Assembly (NCBI GenBank): GCA_022432975.1
Contig: CM039515.1
Location: 16,029,488 to 16,093,487, forward strand
Direction: 5' to 3'
Origin: Begonia masoniana
Lineage: Eukaryota; Streptophyta; Magnoliopsida; Cucurbitales; Begoniaceae
DNA length: 64,000 bases
Below the pieces are notes generated by a model that was not told the DNA's origin, did not search any database, and saw only the letters and a list, made by a program, of their open reading frames with translations. A program made the position numbers and the translations under genes. Position 1 is the first letter of the stretch. Each line of letters opens with the position of its first letter. Shown piece after piece: positions 31,882 through 43,474 of the stretch.

Positions 31882-31995
31882 TTTTTTGACTGAGTACTTC
31901 CTCGGACATCAGTAGTGAAATTCAAGTGCACGGGATGTCTGGCGTGGGAGGAACGGGCTGCGGCGGTCTCGCTGGGTATCGGACAAAGGGAATTG

Positions 31996-34900
31996 TGTAA
32001 CGACCCTAATACTGTACCCCTATTTTCCGTACTATTTTTTTTTTTTTTATCCTAATAATTTTAACTAAACTCTAGGCAGAATCTAAACCGAATCGAACCA
32101 GAATCGAAATCGGAATTGAAATTGAACCTTGAAAGCATTTAAAACAAACGTTTAATAAATAATTAAAACTTAAAACATTAATTAAAACTTTAAAAAAATC
32201 AAATTCGCCTTTCGGCCAATACAATACGCCTTTCGGCCAATACAATACGCCTTTCGGCCAATACAATACGCCTTTCGGCACAGTTATATCAATACGCCTT
32301 TCGGCACAGTTATATCAATACGCCTTTCGGCCAATACAATACGCCTTTCGGCACAGTTATATCAATACGCCTTTCGGCACAGTTATATCAATACGCCTTT
32401 CGGCACAGTTATATCAATACGCCTTTCGGCACAGTTATATCAATACGCCTTTCGGCACAGTTATATCAATACGCCTTTCGGCACAGTTATATCAATACGC
32501 CTTTCGGCCAATACAATACGCCTTTCGGCACAGTTATATCAATACGCCTTTCGGCACAGTTATATCAATACGCCTTTCGGCACAGTTATATCAATACGCC
32601 TTTCGGCACAGTTATATCAATACGCCTTTCGGCCAATACAATACGCCTTTCGGCCAATACAATACGCCTTTCGGCCAATACAATACGCCTTTCGGCCAAT
32701 ACAATACGCCTTTCGGCCAATACAATACGCCTTTCGGCCAATACAATACGCCTTTCGGCCAATACAATACGCCTTTCGGCACAGTTATATCAATACGCCT
32801 TTCGGCCAATACAATACGCCTTTCGGCACAGTTATATCAATACGCCTTTCGGCACAGTTATATCAATACGCCTTTCGGCACAGTTATATCAATACGCCTT
32901 TCGGCCAATACAATACGCCTTTCGGCACAGTTATATCAATACGCCTTTCGGCACAGTTATATCAATACGCCTTTCGGCACAGTTATATCAATACGCCTTT
33001 CGGCACAGTTATATCAATACGCCTTTCGGCACAGTTATATCAATACGCCTTTCGGCCAATACAATACGCCTTTCGGCCAATACAATACGCCTTTCGGCCA
33101 ATACAATACGCCTTTCGGCCAATACAATACGCCTTTCGGCACAGTTATATCAATACGCCTTTCGGCCAATACAATACGCCTTTCGGCACAGTTATATCAA
33201 TACGCCTTTCGGCACAGTTATATCAATACGCCTTTCGGCACAGTTATATCAATACGCCTTTCGGCCAATACAATACGCCTTTCGGCCAATACAATACGCC
33301 TTTCGGCCAATACAATACGCCTTTCGGCCAATACAATACGCCTTTCGGCACAGTTATATCAATACGCCTTTCGGCCAATACAATACGCCTTTCGGCACAG
33401 TTATATCAATACGCCTTTCGGCCAATACAATACGCCTTTCGGCACAGTTATATCAATACGCCTTTCGGCACAGTTATATCAATACGCCTTTCGGCACAGT
33501 TATATCAATACGCCTTTCGGCCAATACAATACGCCTTTCGGCCAATACAATACGCCTTTCGGCCAATACAATACGCCTTTCGGCACAGTTATATCAATAC
33601 GCCTTTCGGCACAGTTATATCAATACGCCTTTCGGCCAATACAATACGCCTTTCGGCACAGTTATATCAATACGCCTTTCGGCCAATACAATACGCCTTT
33701 CGGCCAATACAATACGCCTTTCGGCCAATACAATACGCCTTTCGGCCAATACAATACGCCTTTCGGCCAATACAATACGCCTTTCGGCCAATACAATACG
33801 CCTTTCGGCCAATACAATACGCCTTTCGGCCAATACAATACGCCTTTCGGCCAATACAATACGCCTTTCGGCACAGTTATATCAATACGCCTTTCGGCCA
33901 ATACAATACGCCTTTCGGCACAGTTATATCAATACGCCTTTCGGCCAATACAATACGCCTTTCGGCCAATACAATACGCCTTTCGGCACAGTTATATCAA
34001 TACGCCTTTCGGCCAATACAATACGCCTTTCGGCCAATACAATACGCCTTTCGGCCAATACAATACGCCTTTCGGCACAGTTATATCAATACGCCTTTCG
34101 GCCAATACAATACGCCTTTCGGCACAGTTATATCAATACGCCTTTCGGCACAGTTATATCAATACGCCTTTCGGCACAGTTATATCAATACGCCTTTCGG
34201 CACAGTTATATCAATACGCCTTTCGGCACAGTTATATCAATACGCCTTTCGGCACAGTTATATCAATACGCCTTTCGGCCAATACAATACGCCTTTCGGC
34301 ACAGTTATATCAATACGCCTTTCGGCACAGTTATATCAATACGCCTTTCGGCCAATACAATACGCCTTTCGGCACAGTTATATCAATACGCCTTTCGGCC
34401 AATACAATACGCCTTTCGGCCAATACAATACGCCTTTCGGCCAATACAATACGCCTTTCGGCACAGTTATATCAATACGCCTTTCGGCACAGTTATATCA
34501 ATACGCCTTTCGGCCAATACAATACGCCTTTCGGCCAATACAATACGCCTTTCGGCCAATACAATACGCCTTTCGGCCAATACAATACGCCTTTCGGCCA
34601 ATACAATACGCCTTTCGGCACAGTTATATCAATACGCCTTTCGGCCAATACAATACGCCTTTCGGCACAGTTATATCAATACGCCTTTCGGCACAGTTAT
34701 ATCAATACGCCTTTCGGCCAATACAATACGCCTTTCGGCCAATACAATACGCCTTTCGGCACAGTTATATCAATACGCCTTTCGGCCAATACAATACGCC
34801 TTTCGGCCAATACAATACGCCTTTCGGCCAATACAATACGCCTTTCGGCACAGTTATATCAATACGCCTTTCGGCACAGTTATATCAATACGCCTTTCGG

Positions 34901-37881
34901 CCAATACAATACGCCTTTCGGCACAGTTATATCAATACGCCTTTCGGCCAATACAATACGCCTTTCGGCCAATACAATACGCCTTTCGGCCAATACAATA
35001 CGCCTTTCGGCACAGTTATATCAATACGCCTTTCGGCACAGTTATATCAATACGCCTTTCGGCCAATACAATACGCCTTTCGGCACAGTTATATCAATAC
35101 GCCTTTCGGCACAGTTATATCAATACGCCTTTCGGCACAGTTATATCAATACGCCTTTCGGCACAGTTATATCAATACGCCTTTCGGCACAGTTATATCA
35201 ATACGCCTTTCGGCACAGTTATATCAATACGCCTTTCGGCACAGTTATATCAATACGCCTTTCGGCCAATACAATACGCCTTTCGGCACAGTTATATCAA
35301 TACGCCTTTCGGCACAGTTATATCAATACGCCTTTCGGCCAATACAATACGCCTTTCGGCCAATACAATACGCCTTTCGGCCAATACAATACGCCTTTCG
35401 GCCAATACAATACGCCTTTCGGCCAATACAATACGCCTTTCGGCACAGTTATATCAATACGCCTTTCGGCCAATACAATACGCCTTTCGGCCAATACAAT
35501 ACGCCTTTCGGCACAGTTATATCAATACGCCTTTCGGCCAATACAATACGCCTTTCGGCCAATACAATACGCCTTTCGGCACAGTTATATCAATACGCCT
35601 TTCGGCCAATACAATACGCCTTTCGGCACAGTTATATCAATACGCCTTTCGGCACAGTTATATCAATACGCCTTTCGGCACAGTTATATCAATACGCCTT
35701 TCGGCCAATACAATACGCCTTTCGGCACAGTTATATCAATACGCCTTTCGGCCAATACAATACGCCTTTCGGCCAATACAATACGCCTTTCGGCCAATAC
35801 AATACGCCTTTCGGCACAGTTATATCAATACGCCTTTCGGCACAGTTATATCAATACGCCTTTCGGCCAATACAATACGCCTTTCGGCCAATACAATACG
35901 CCTTTCGGCCAATACAATACGCCTTTCGGCACAGTTATATCAATACGCCTTTCGGCACAGTTATATCAATACGCCTTTCGGCACAGTTATATCAATACGC
36001 CTTTCGGCACAGTTATATCAATACGCCTTTCGGCACAGTTATATCAATACGCCTTTCGGCCAATACAATACGCCTTTCGGCACAGTTATATCAATACGCC
36101 TTTCGGCACAGTTATATCAATACGCCTTTCGGCCAATACAATACGCCTTTCGGCACAGTTATATCAATACGCCTTTCGGCCAATACAATACGCCTTTCGG
36201 CACAGTTATATCAATACGCCTTTCGGCACAGTTATATCAATACGCCTTTCGGCCAATACAATACGCCTTTCGGCCAATACAATACGCCTTTCGGCCAATA
36301 CAATACGCCTTTCGGCCAATACAATACGCCTTTCGGCACAGTTATATCAATACGCCTTTCGGCACAGTTATATCAATACGCCTTTCGGCACAGTTATATC
36401 AATACGCCTTTCGGCCAATACAATACGCCTTTCGGCCAATACAATACGCCTTTCGGCCAATACAATACGCCTTTCGGCCAATACAATACGCCTTTCGGCC
36501 AATACAATACGCCTTTCGGCCAATACAATACGCCTTTCGGCCAATACACATAAGCCTTACGGCCAATGATCACTAAGCCTTATGGCCGATGAACGATAAG
36601 CCTTTCGGCCGATGCAATACTTTACGTTATTTTTAAACTCTGTGCGGAAGTTCGTTTCATGCTTTCTTTAAAACGCATGATGCATGAACAGTTCAATATC
36701 ATACTGTAAACAAGCAATAACATTACCATCAAAGACTGTAAAACCTAATCTATAAACAAATAATCCTAGCTACCCAACGAAAGCAATATAAACTAGTGCG
36801 TCACTAAAATCCTCGAGACGACGTTCGACGTATGGTGTAGGCCAATCGGCCAAAGAAGATCACGAGAACTTACCTCGTGACCAAAGCAGCTCAGCTCCGT
36901 CCACGAGCGATGTTTGTCTGAAGTAAAACACAATATTGACGTTAAAACGAATTTAAGTTATAAAACGTCCAAATTGTCAAAACCTTAACTAAAGAACTTC
37001 CTAAAGCTATAAATTCGATTCATTGTACTACATTATCGGAGATCTACTCTCGGCTCTTGAAAATCCAAAATACGAGTTTACCCTAAATTCTCGAATTTTC
37101 TCGATTTCTAACATTTTTCACAAATCGTTCTAACTTCGTCCAATAACGTCAAATACGTGCAACATATACTTAATCACGGCTAACCTATTAATTAGGAGCC
37201 CTAAATCGACATTTTTATCGAAATTTACCGAAACCCTAGTTTGTCGAAAACGCTACAAACGTCGAAATAAAAGCTCAAGATTAAAGGTACATACCGAGAG
37301 TTGCGAGAGGAGGAGAAACCGTGAAAGAAACGGAACGAACGGGAGGAGAAACGGAGTCGGATCGTGAAATCGTCGGCGGCTGGCAGAGAGGGTTTCGCGA
37401 GGGTTTTTGCTCTCTGGATCGATTTTCAAATGAAAATCGTTAAGGCTTTTTGCCTTTAAGTAATAATCACTTAATTAAATGTTAATTGACGATTTTGCCC
37501 TTCTTTAGTTTTTATATAGATTTCTTCTTTCGGTTCGTCAATCGTCCCGCTATTCGGTTTCCCCAAATCTCCTTATTTCGCCAATAAGCCCAACTCGTTA
37601 TTTGAGATTTAACAAAACTGTCCGTTTGCAATTTGGACCTCGTTTACTATTTTTATTAAAACGTCATTTACTTTACGATAAAGGTAATTACTCGGAATAT
37701 AGCGTTTAATCTCCGAAAATTCCCATAATTTCCTTAAAATTCCTATTAATCGTTAGGATCGTAATGACGCCTTCTTTTCGTAAAATGGACCTGATTTGAC
37801 ATATTTACCAAAAATGCCATTATAAAATGAAATAACAATATAATATATTATATCTGAAATCCGTACAAGCCGGATATTACA
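31996..37881 (-). repeat. Gypsy B 3' LTR (left copy, 5.9 kb)
   Basis: Plus-strand ends TGTAACGACCC and GGATATTACA. About 4.3 kb is minisatellite (32206-36550). Compared with the right LTR it lacks about 710 bp of unique sequence between the A/T-rich first 210 bp and the array. The segment 36616-37881 matches 45591-46860 with few differences. Confidence 0.93.
32206..36615 (-). repeat. Modular minisatellite, left LTR of gypsy B
   Basis: About 180 head-to-tail monomers sharing the core TACGCCTTTCGGC, followed on the plus strand by one of two tails: CAATACAA (21-bp monomer) or ACAGTTATATCAA (26-bp monomer). The two types alternate in no simple order. The 28-bp type of the right LTR is absent. 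From 36550 three diverged 23-bp monomers (TAAGCCTTACGGCCAATGATC and relatives) close the array. Monomer number is estimated from length. Confidence 0.93.
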
Positions 37882-37921
37882 TTCTACCCTCCTTATTCAG
37901 AATTTTGTCCACAAAATTAAA

Positions 37922-40900
37922 TCATGCAAACAAATCAGGATACATAGTCATCATATCCTGCTGTCGTTCCCACGTAGCCTCATCCACCTCATGGTTCCGC
38001 CATAGGACTTTGACCAGCGGAATCTCCTTGTTGCGTAAGACTTTGGTGGAATACTCCAAAATGCGTACCGGCCTCACCTCATAATTCAAGGTAGGCTGTA
38101 CCTCGATCTCCGTAGTCTCCACAATATGTGACGGGTCGCGCAAGCACTTCCGAAGCATAGATACATGAAATATATCGTGGATACCCTCCATAGAAGTCGG
38201 AAGCTGCAACCTGTACGCCAACTTCCCGATCCTCTTTAGAATAGGAAAGGGCCCCACATAACGAGGGTTTAGCTTGCCCCTCCTTCCAAATCTCGCTACG
38301 CCTTTGAACGGAGAAATTTTCAAATAAACCTCATCGCCTTCCTCGAACTCTAGCTCTCTCCGTCTGGTGTCAGCATAGCTCTTCTGTCTGCTCTGAGCTA
38401 CATCTATACGCTGTCGAATAATGGCAATCTTCTCTGCCGTCTGCTGTAGAATCTCAGGACCAACGATGCTGGCCTCGCCAACCTCGTCCCAATACAACGG
38501 AGATCTACACTTTCGACCATACAGCGCCTCATATGGAGCCATGCCAATAGTAGCCTGGAAGCTGTTGTTGTACGAGAACTCAACCAGGGGTAAATATCGG
38601 CTCCACGAGCCCTGAAACTCCAGCACACAAGCTCTGAGCATATCCTCAAGTATCTGATTCGTCATTTCTGTCTGACCATCGGTCTGAGGATGGAATGCCG
38701 TGCTGAAACTAAGCTGAGTCCCCATAGCTCTGTGTAAACTCTTCCAGAACTTCGATGTGAATCTCGGATCTCTGTCTGAGACAATAGAAACTGGCACTCC
38801 GTGCAGTCTGACAATCTCCTGCACATAAAGCTCGGTGAGCTGATCCATAGAAGATTCCATCCTCACAGATAAGAAGTGGGCCGACTTTGTTAATCGGTCC
38901 ACAATAACCCAAATGCCGTCATGGCCTCTCGTAGTCCTCGGGAGTCCCACAATGAAATCCATGGAGATCTGCTCCCACTTCCACTCCGAAATCGGCAGTG
39001 GCAATAACGTTCCGGCCGGTCTCTGGTGCTCTGCCTTTACCTGCTGACATACTAGGCAGGTCTCAACGTACATGGCAACCTCCCTCTTCATGTTCGGCCA
39101 CCAGAAATGTTGTTTCAAATCCCGGTACATCTTGGTACTCCCCGGGTGCACAGAATATGCCGAAGAATGTGCCTCGGCCAATATCTCCTTCTTCAGATCC
39201 TCGTCGCTAGGTACGTACCACCTACGCCTGAACTTCAGAATACCATTCTCTGATAGATGAAAATCCGACGAGTCTCCCAATGTCATGCTGGATCGAAGCT
39301 CCATACACTCCGTATCATTCTGCTGAGCTTCACGTATACGATCCAGAATAGTCGGCCTGAGAGAAATGTTGGCAAGCATACTGGACAACTCTGCCACTAT
39401 CTCCACATCGAATCTCTCAATCTCAGACCGCAGCGGAACTGACATCGCTGCTAATAAAGGCTGACTCGCAGAAGGCACTCTACTCAAGGCATCAGCAACC
39501 TTGTTCGCCTTCCCCGGATGGTACTTGATGTCAAAATCATAATCTTTGACGAACTCAAGCCATCGTCTCTGTCGCATGTTCAGCTCCTTTTGCGTAAATA
39601 AGTACTTCAGGCTCTTGTGGTCAGAAAATATCTCGCACTGCTGCCCATATAAATAATGTCTCCATATCTTCAGTGCGAAGACCACAGCTGCTAACTCAAG
39701 GTCGTGTGTAGGGTAGTTCTGCTCATACGGCCTCAACTGCCGAGAAGCATAAGAAATAACTTTCCCCTCCTGCATCAATACACAACCGAGTCCCACTCCA
39801 GAAGCATCACAGTAAACACTGAATCTGACACCATCAACGGGTAGTGCCAGTACTGGAACGGTGGTCAATCTCTGCTTTAACTCCACAAAACTATCATCAC
39901 AAGCAGACGACCATACAAATCTCTCGTTCTTCCGAGTCAATCGTGTAAGAGGAAGTGCGATCTTCGAGAATCCCTCAATAAACTTCCGATAATAACTGGC
40001 CAATCCGAGAAATCCACGCACCTCTCGTACGTTCTTCGGCTGTGGCCAATCTCTGACCACCTGAATCTTGCTCGGATCCACAGAAACTCCGTCCTGTGAT
40101 ATAATATGGCCAAGGAAGCTAACTATGTCAAGCCAGAACTCGCACTTCGAAAACTTGGGATATAGCTGGTGCTCGCATAAAATCCCCAGAACAATCCTCA
40201 GATGCTCCTCATGCTCTTCTCTAGACTTAGAGTAAATCAGGATATCGTCGATGAAAACCACCACGAACTTGTCCAGATACTCCTTGAAGACACGATTCAT
40301 CAGATCCATGAACGCTGCAGGGGCATTAGTAAGTCCAAAAGACATGACAAGGAACTCATAATGCCCATACCTCGTTCGGAAAGCCGTCTTCTGAATATCA
40401 TCTCTCCGGACTTTCAGCTGATAATAACCCGAGCGCAGATCGATCCTGGAAAATACTCGGGCACCCTGTAGCTGATCAAACAAGTCATCAATACGGGGCA
40501 GTGGATACTTATTCTTCACCGTGAGCTTATTCAGCTCCCTATAATCGATACACATCCTAAGGGTCCCGTCTTTCTTCTTAACAAACAGAACGGGCGCACC
40601 CCAGGGTGAAACACTGGGTCGAATAAATCCTTTCTCTAACAGCTCATCCAGCTGAGTCCTCAACTCTCTCAACTCAGCTGGTGCTAACCGATACGGGTTC
40701 TTGAACCTCGGCGCAGAGTTAGGATAGACATCAATAGTGAACTCGATCTCCCGGTCTGGGGGTAACCCGGGAAGATCATCAAGAAATATCCCAGAGAACT
40801 CTCTGACAATAGGAATGTCGCTCGGCTTCAATCCGCTGAGCAACTGACAATCAAAGACAGAGGCCAAATAAATAGAGCACGCACCTTTGAACTGCTCGTT

Positions 40901-42397
40901 CACCATCATGGAATAAGAAATAGGCGATCCAATCAATCAGTTCATCGCCTGATATGAAAACTCGGCTCTGTCCGGGGGTCGGAAGGTCACAATCCCGGAA
41001 CGACAGTCGATGGTGGCGAAGTGCTGTGCTAGCCAGTCCATCCCCAAAATAAGATCGTATCGCTCTATGCTCATAACTATCAGGCGAGCATAGAGGGTAA
41101 TACTCCCCACTGAGACGACATTGCCCTGGAGAATACGATCTGACTGCATATGCTCTCCCGAAGGCAGCATCACACTATACTCATACTCTGACAGCTCAGA
41201 CTCTAACCCCAATCTAGCCATACATACAGTCGATACGAAGGAGTGTGTAGCTCCTGTATCCATCAAAGTAAATACCGTAGCGCCCATGAGTAAAATAGTA
41301 CCTGCAATCATAGCAGGCTGAGCCTCATCATCCACGTCGTCAGGCTCAATAAAAGCGAAAATCCTGGGCACAACTCTCTTCCGATCACCGCCTGACTGAT
41401 CTAGACCCCGTTTCGGGCAGTCTCTAGCAAAATGGCCTGGCTCCCCACACCAATAACATACATTCGTGCCCATCCAGCACTGGCCAATGTGTTCCCTCTG
41501 ACACTTCGGGCAAATAGGTATCTGAGAAGCCACTTGTACCTGCTTCCCCTTTCCCCGGTCATTACCTCCCTCAAGAGGTCTCTTCACACCCCTCTGCTGC
41601 TGCTGAGGCTATGCTCTCGGCTGCCAACCTAGTGACTGAGGTCGAATCTCTCGGAAGAAGCCCTTAGCTGGCTCCCTCGGCTTGACAGAACTCTGATCTA
41701 CTGCCTCAATATCCAGAGCTCTAGCCACAATGTCGTCGTAGGATACATTCCGTACCCCAGGTATCGTAAGGCGCATCCGGAACTCCTGGCTAAGTCCCTG
41801 TAAGAATCGGCGTACCTTGTCCTCGTTGATGCCGACCTGGCGCGGTGCAAATCGAGACAGCGCCTCAAATCTCCTAACGTACTCGGCAATAGAAGCAGTC
41901 TGTCTCAACTGCATAAACTCGGCCATCTTCGCCTCGCGAACGGTATGACTGAAATATTTATCGTAGAACAACTCTCTGAATCTCTCCCATCCCATAACCA
42001 ACACATCTGTATACGTCTGGATGGAATCCCACCAAAACCGGGCGTCCAGGGCCAAGTGGTAGGTCACCAAGGCAACTTTCTCTCCGTCCTCGATGCTAGC
42101 ATATCTCAGCATATCCTCCATAGTGCGAATCCACTCCTCAGCTGAAGAGGGATCCGTAGACTATCCGGTAAATACAGGGGGCTGAAGCTTTTGAAATCTC
42201 TCCATCCCCCGATTGCCCATAATAGCTGTCTCCCGAGCTCTAACGCCCTCTCGATCAATCATAGTGCCCAGCTGCTGTGACTGTCTCTCCATCTGCTGAG
42301 ACTGTCGCTCCATGTGCTGAGACTGCTGGGCGATAAAGTCCTTAAGTGTATCAATCGTGTCATCTCGGTCGTCTCGGTCCTTTCTTTGACGCACCAT
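37922..42397 (-). pseudogene. gag-pol: Gypsy B gag-pol polyprotein with three nonsense codons
   Basis: One continuous minus-strand frame from the ATG at 42397 to 37922, about 1490 codons, broken by stops at 42161-42163 (TAG), 41609-41611 (TAG) and 40937-40939 (TGA). Segments: gag N-terminus with repeated HMERQSQQ-type heptads (coiled coil), gag domain, Q-rich linker, cysteine cluster and knuckle CYWCGEPGHFARDC, protease DTGATHSF, RT with [10 protein letters not shown] and FIDDIL, RNase H ([10 protein letters not shown]), integrase with HHCC zinc site and D-D-E residues, and a chromodomain-like tail ([14 protein letters not shown]). Each stop is explained by one C-to-T change (CAG to TAG, or CGA to TGA). 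No frameshift is needed, so inactivation looks recent. Confidence 0.92.
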
Positions 42398-42545
42398 GTT
42401 TATATCACTCCTATAAATTTAAAAGCAAATATCTCTAAGAAAACAGGAATCAGATAAAACTATAAGCATACTTACAGTTGATGAAGAATGTCAGCGTAGT
42501 GGCTGTGCAGTCGAGCAGTCTACAGAACCGATTTTAAAACCCGGG

Positions 42546-42557
42546 GGCTTTAATACC
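42546..42557 (-). other. Gypsy B primer binding site (imperfect)
   Basis: Minus strand TGGTATTAAAGC beside the right LTR; two differences from the TGGTATCAGAGC of the other elements, both transitions. Confidence 0.65.
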
Positions 42558-42812
42558 ATAAATGTAACGACCCTAATACTGTACCCGTATTTTCCGTACT
42601 ATTTTTTTTTTTATCCTAATAATTTTAACTAAACTCTAGGCAGAATCTAAACCGAAATCGAAACCAGAATCGAAATCGGAATTGAAATTGAACCTTGAAA
42701 GCATTTAAAACAAAACGTTTAATAAATAATTAAAACTTAAAACATTAATTAAAACTTTAAAAAAAATCAAATTGAAAAGAGGGAGGGCAGAATCGAAATT
42801 CTGCCCTCGAAA

Positions 42813-43012
42813 AGCAGCGGCGACCGGGCGCTGCCATTTGCAGCGCACGGTCGCCGTGTGCGCTGCACAATGCAGCGCGCGATCGCTGCATTGTGCAGCG
42901 CGCGATCGCTGCATTGTGCAGCGATCAGGCGCTGCATCGCTGCACATTGCAGCGATCGGGCGCTGCGTTGTGCAGCGCCCAGTCGCTGCGTTGTGCAGCG
43001 ACTGGTGCAGCG
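42813..43012 (-). repeat. 23-bp palindromic GC-rich minisatellite
   Basis: About eight copies of a 23-bp unit of form GCAGCG-N5-CGCTGC-N6 (for example GCAGCGCGCGATCGCTGC then ATTGT). Each unit is itself an inverted repeat able to form a hairpin. Absent from the left LTR. Confidence 0.8.
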
Positions 43013-43474
43013 ATTCACTCCCTCTGCCCTCTGTATTTTGCCTACTCTTTTCTTACCACAACAGAGAGCAAAACACTTCAACTTTCAGCTCTCTGGAATC
43101 CGATTCCAGAGAGCAAATTCCTCTTTCTCCCTCACATTCTAGCACCCTAAACATTTCAATATTCTTTCGATTTCATTCCCGATCATTGCTAAACATACCA
43201 CTCAGGCAATACGTGATAAAACTTCCTAAAAACAATTGGCGTGGATAGCTCAAAAACTCGAGCATATCCGCACCAATCCTGAAACATTCAAATACAGTTT
43301 ACAAAATCATTTAAAACGCTATACAACCAAATAGTTCCAGAATTTCAAAACAAATGTCATTACCTAAACATCCTATAATGTCTATAAAGCTATCAGCCCA
43401 AATACCCCAAAAAGACCCTCAAAACTCTGTACATACTATCCCCACGGGTCAGTGAAGCCTCGACGTGCGCCACC

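Larger units (their letters stand above)
23859..31995 (+). repeat. 5S rDNA array, block 2 (about 250-bp units)
   Basis: One truncated and 32 full-length 5S copies in head-to-tail order, each followed by a run of about seven T (the usual Pol III stop) and a spacer of about 130 bp. Directly after the T run most spacers have CCGAG-TACTTC-CTCGG, able to form a short hairpin. Unit lengths are mostly 249-251 bp, with shortened units before 28548 (219), 31014 (221), 24840 and 27578 (240). Copies at 29542-30541 are identical over whole units. A five-unit segment (about 28095-29330) recurs at about 30559-31810. Confidence 0.95.

Noticed and set aside
32206..36550. CRISPR-like appearance (constant core, varying tails)
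   Set aside because: The tails are only two sequences used over and over, the core is 13 bp, there are no cas genes, and it lies in a plant LTR.
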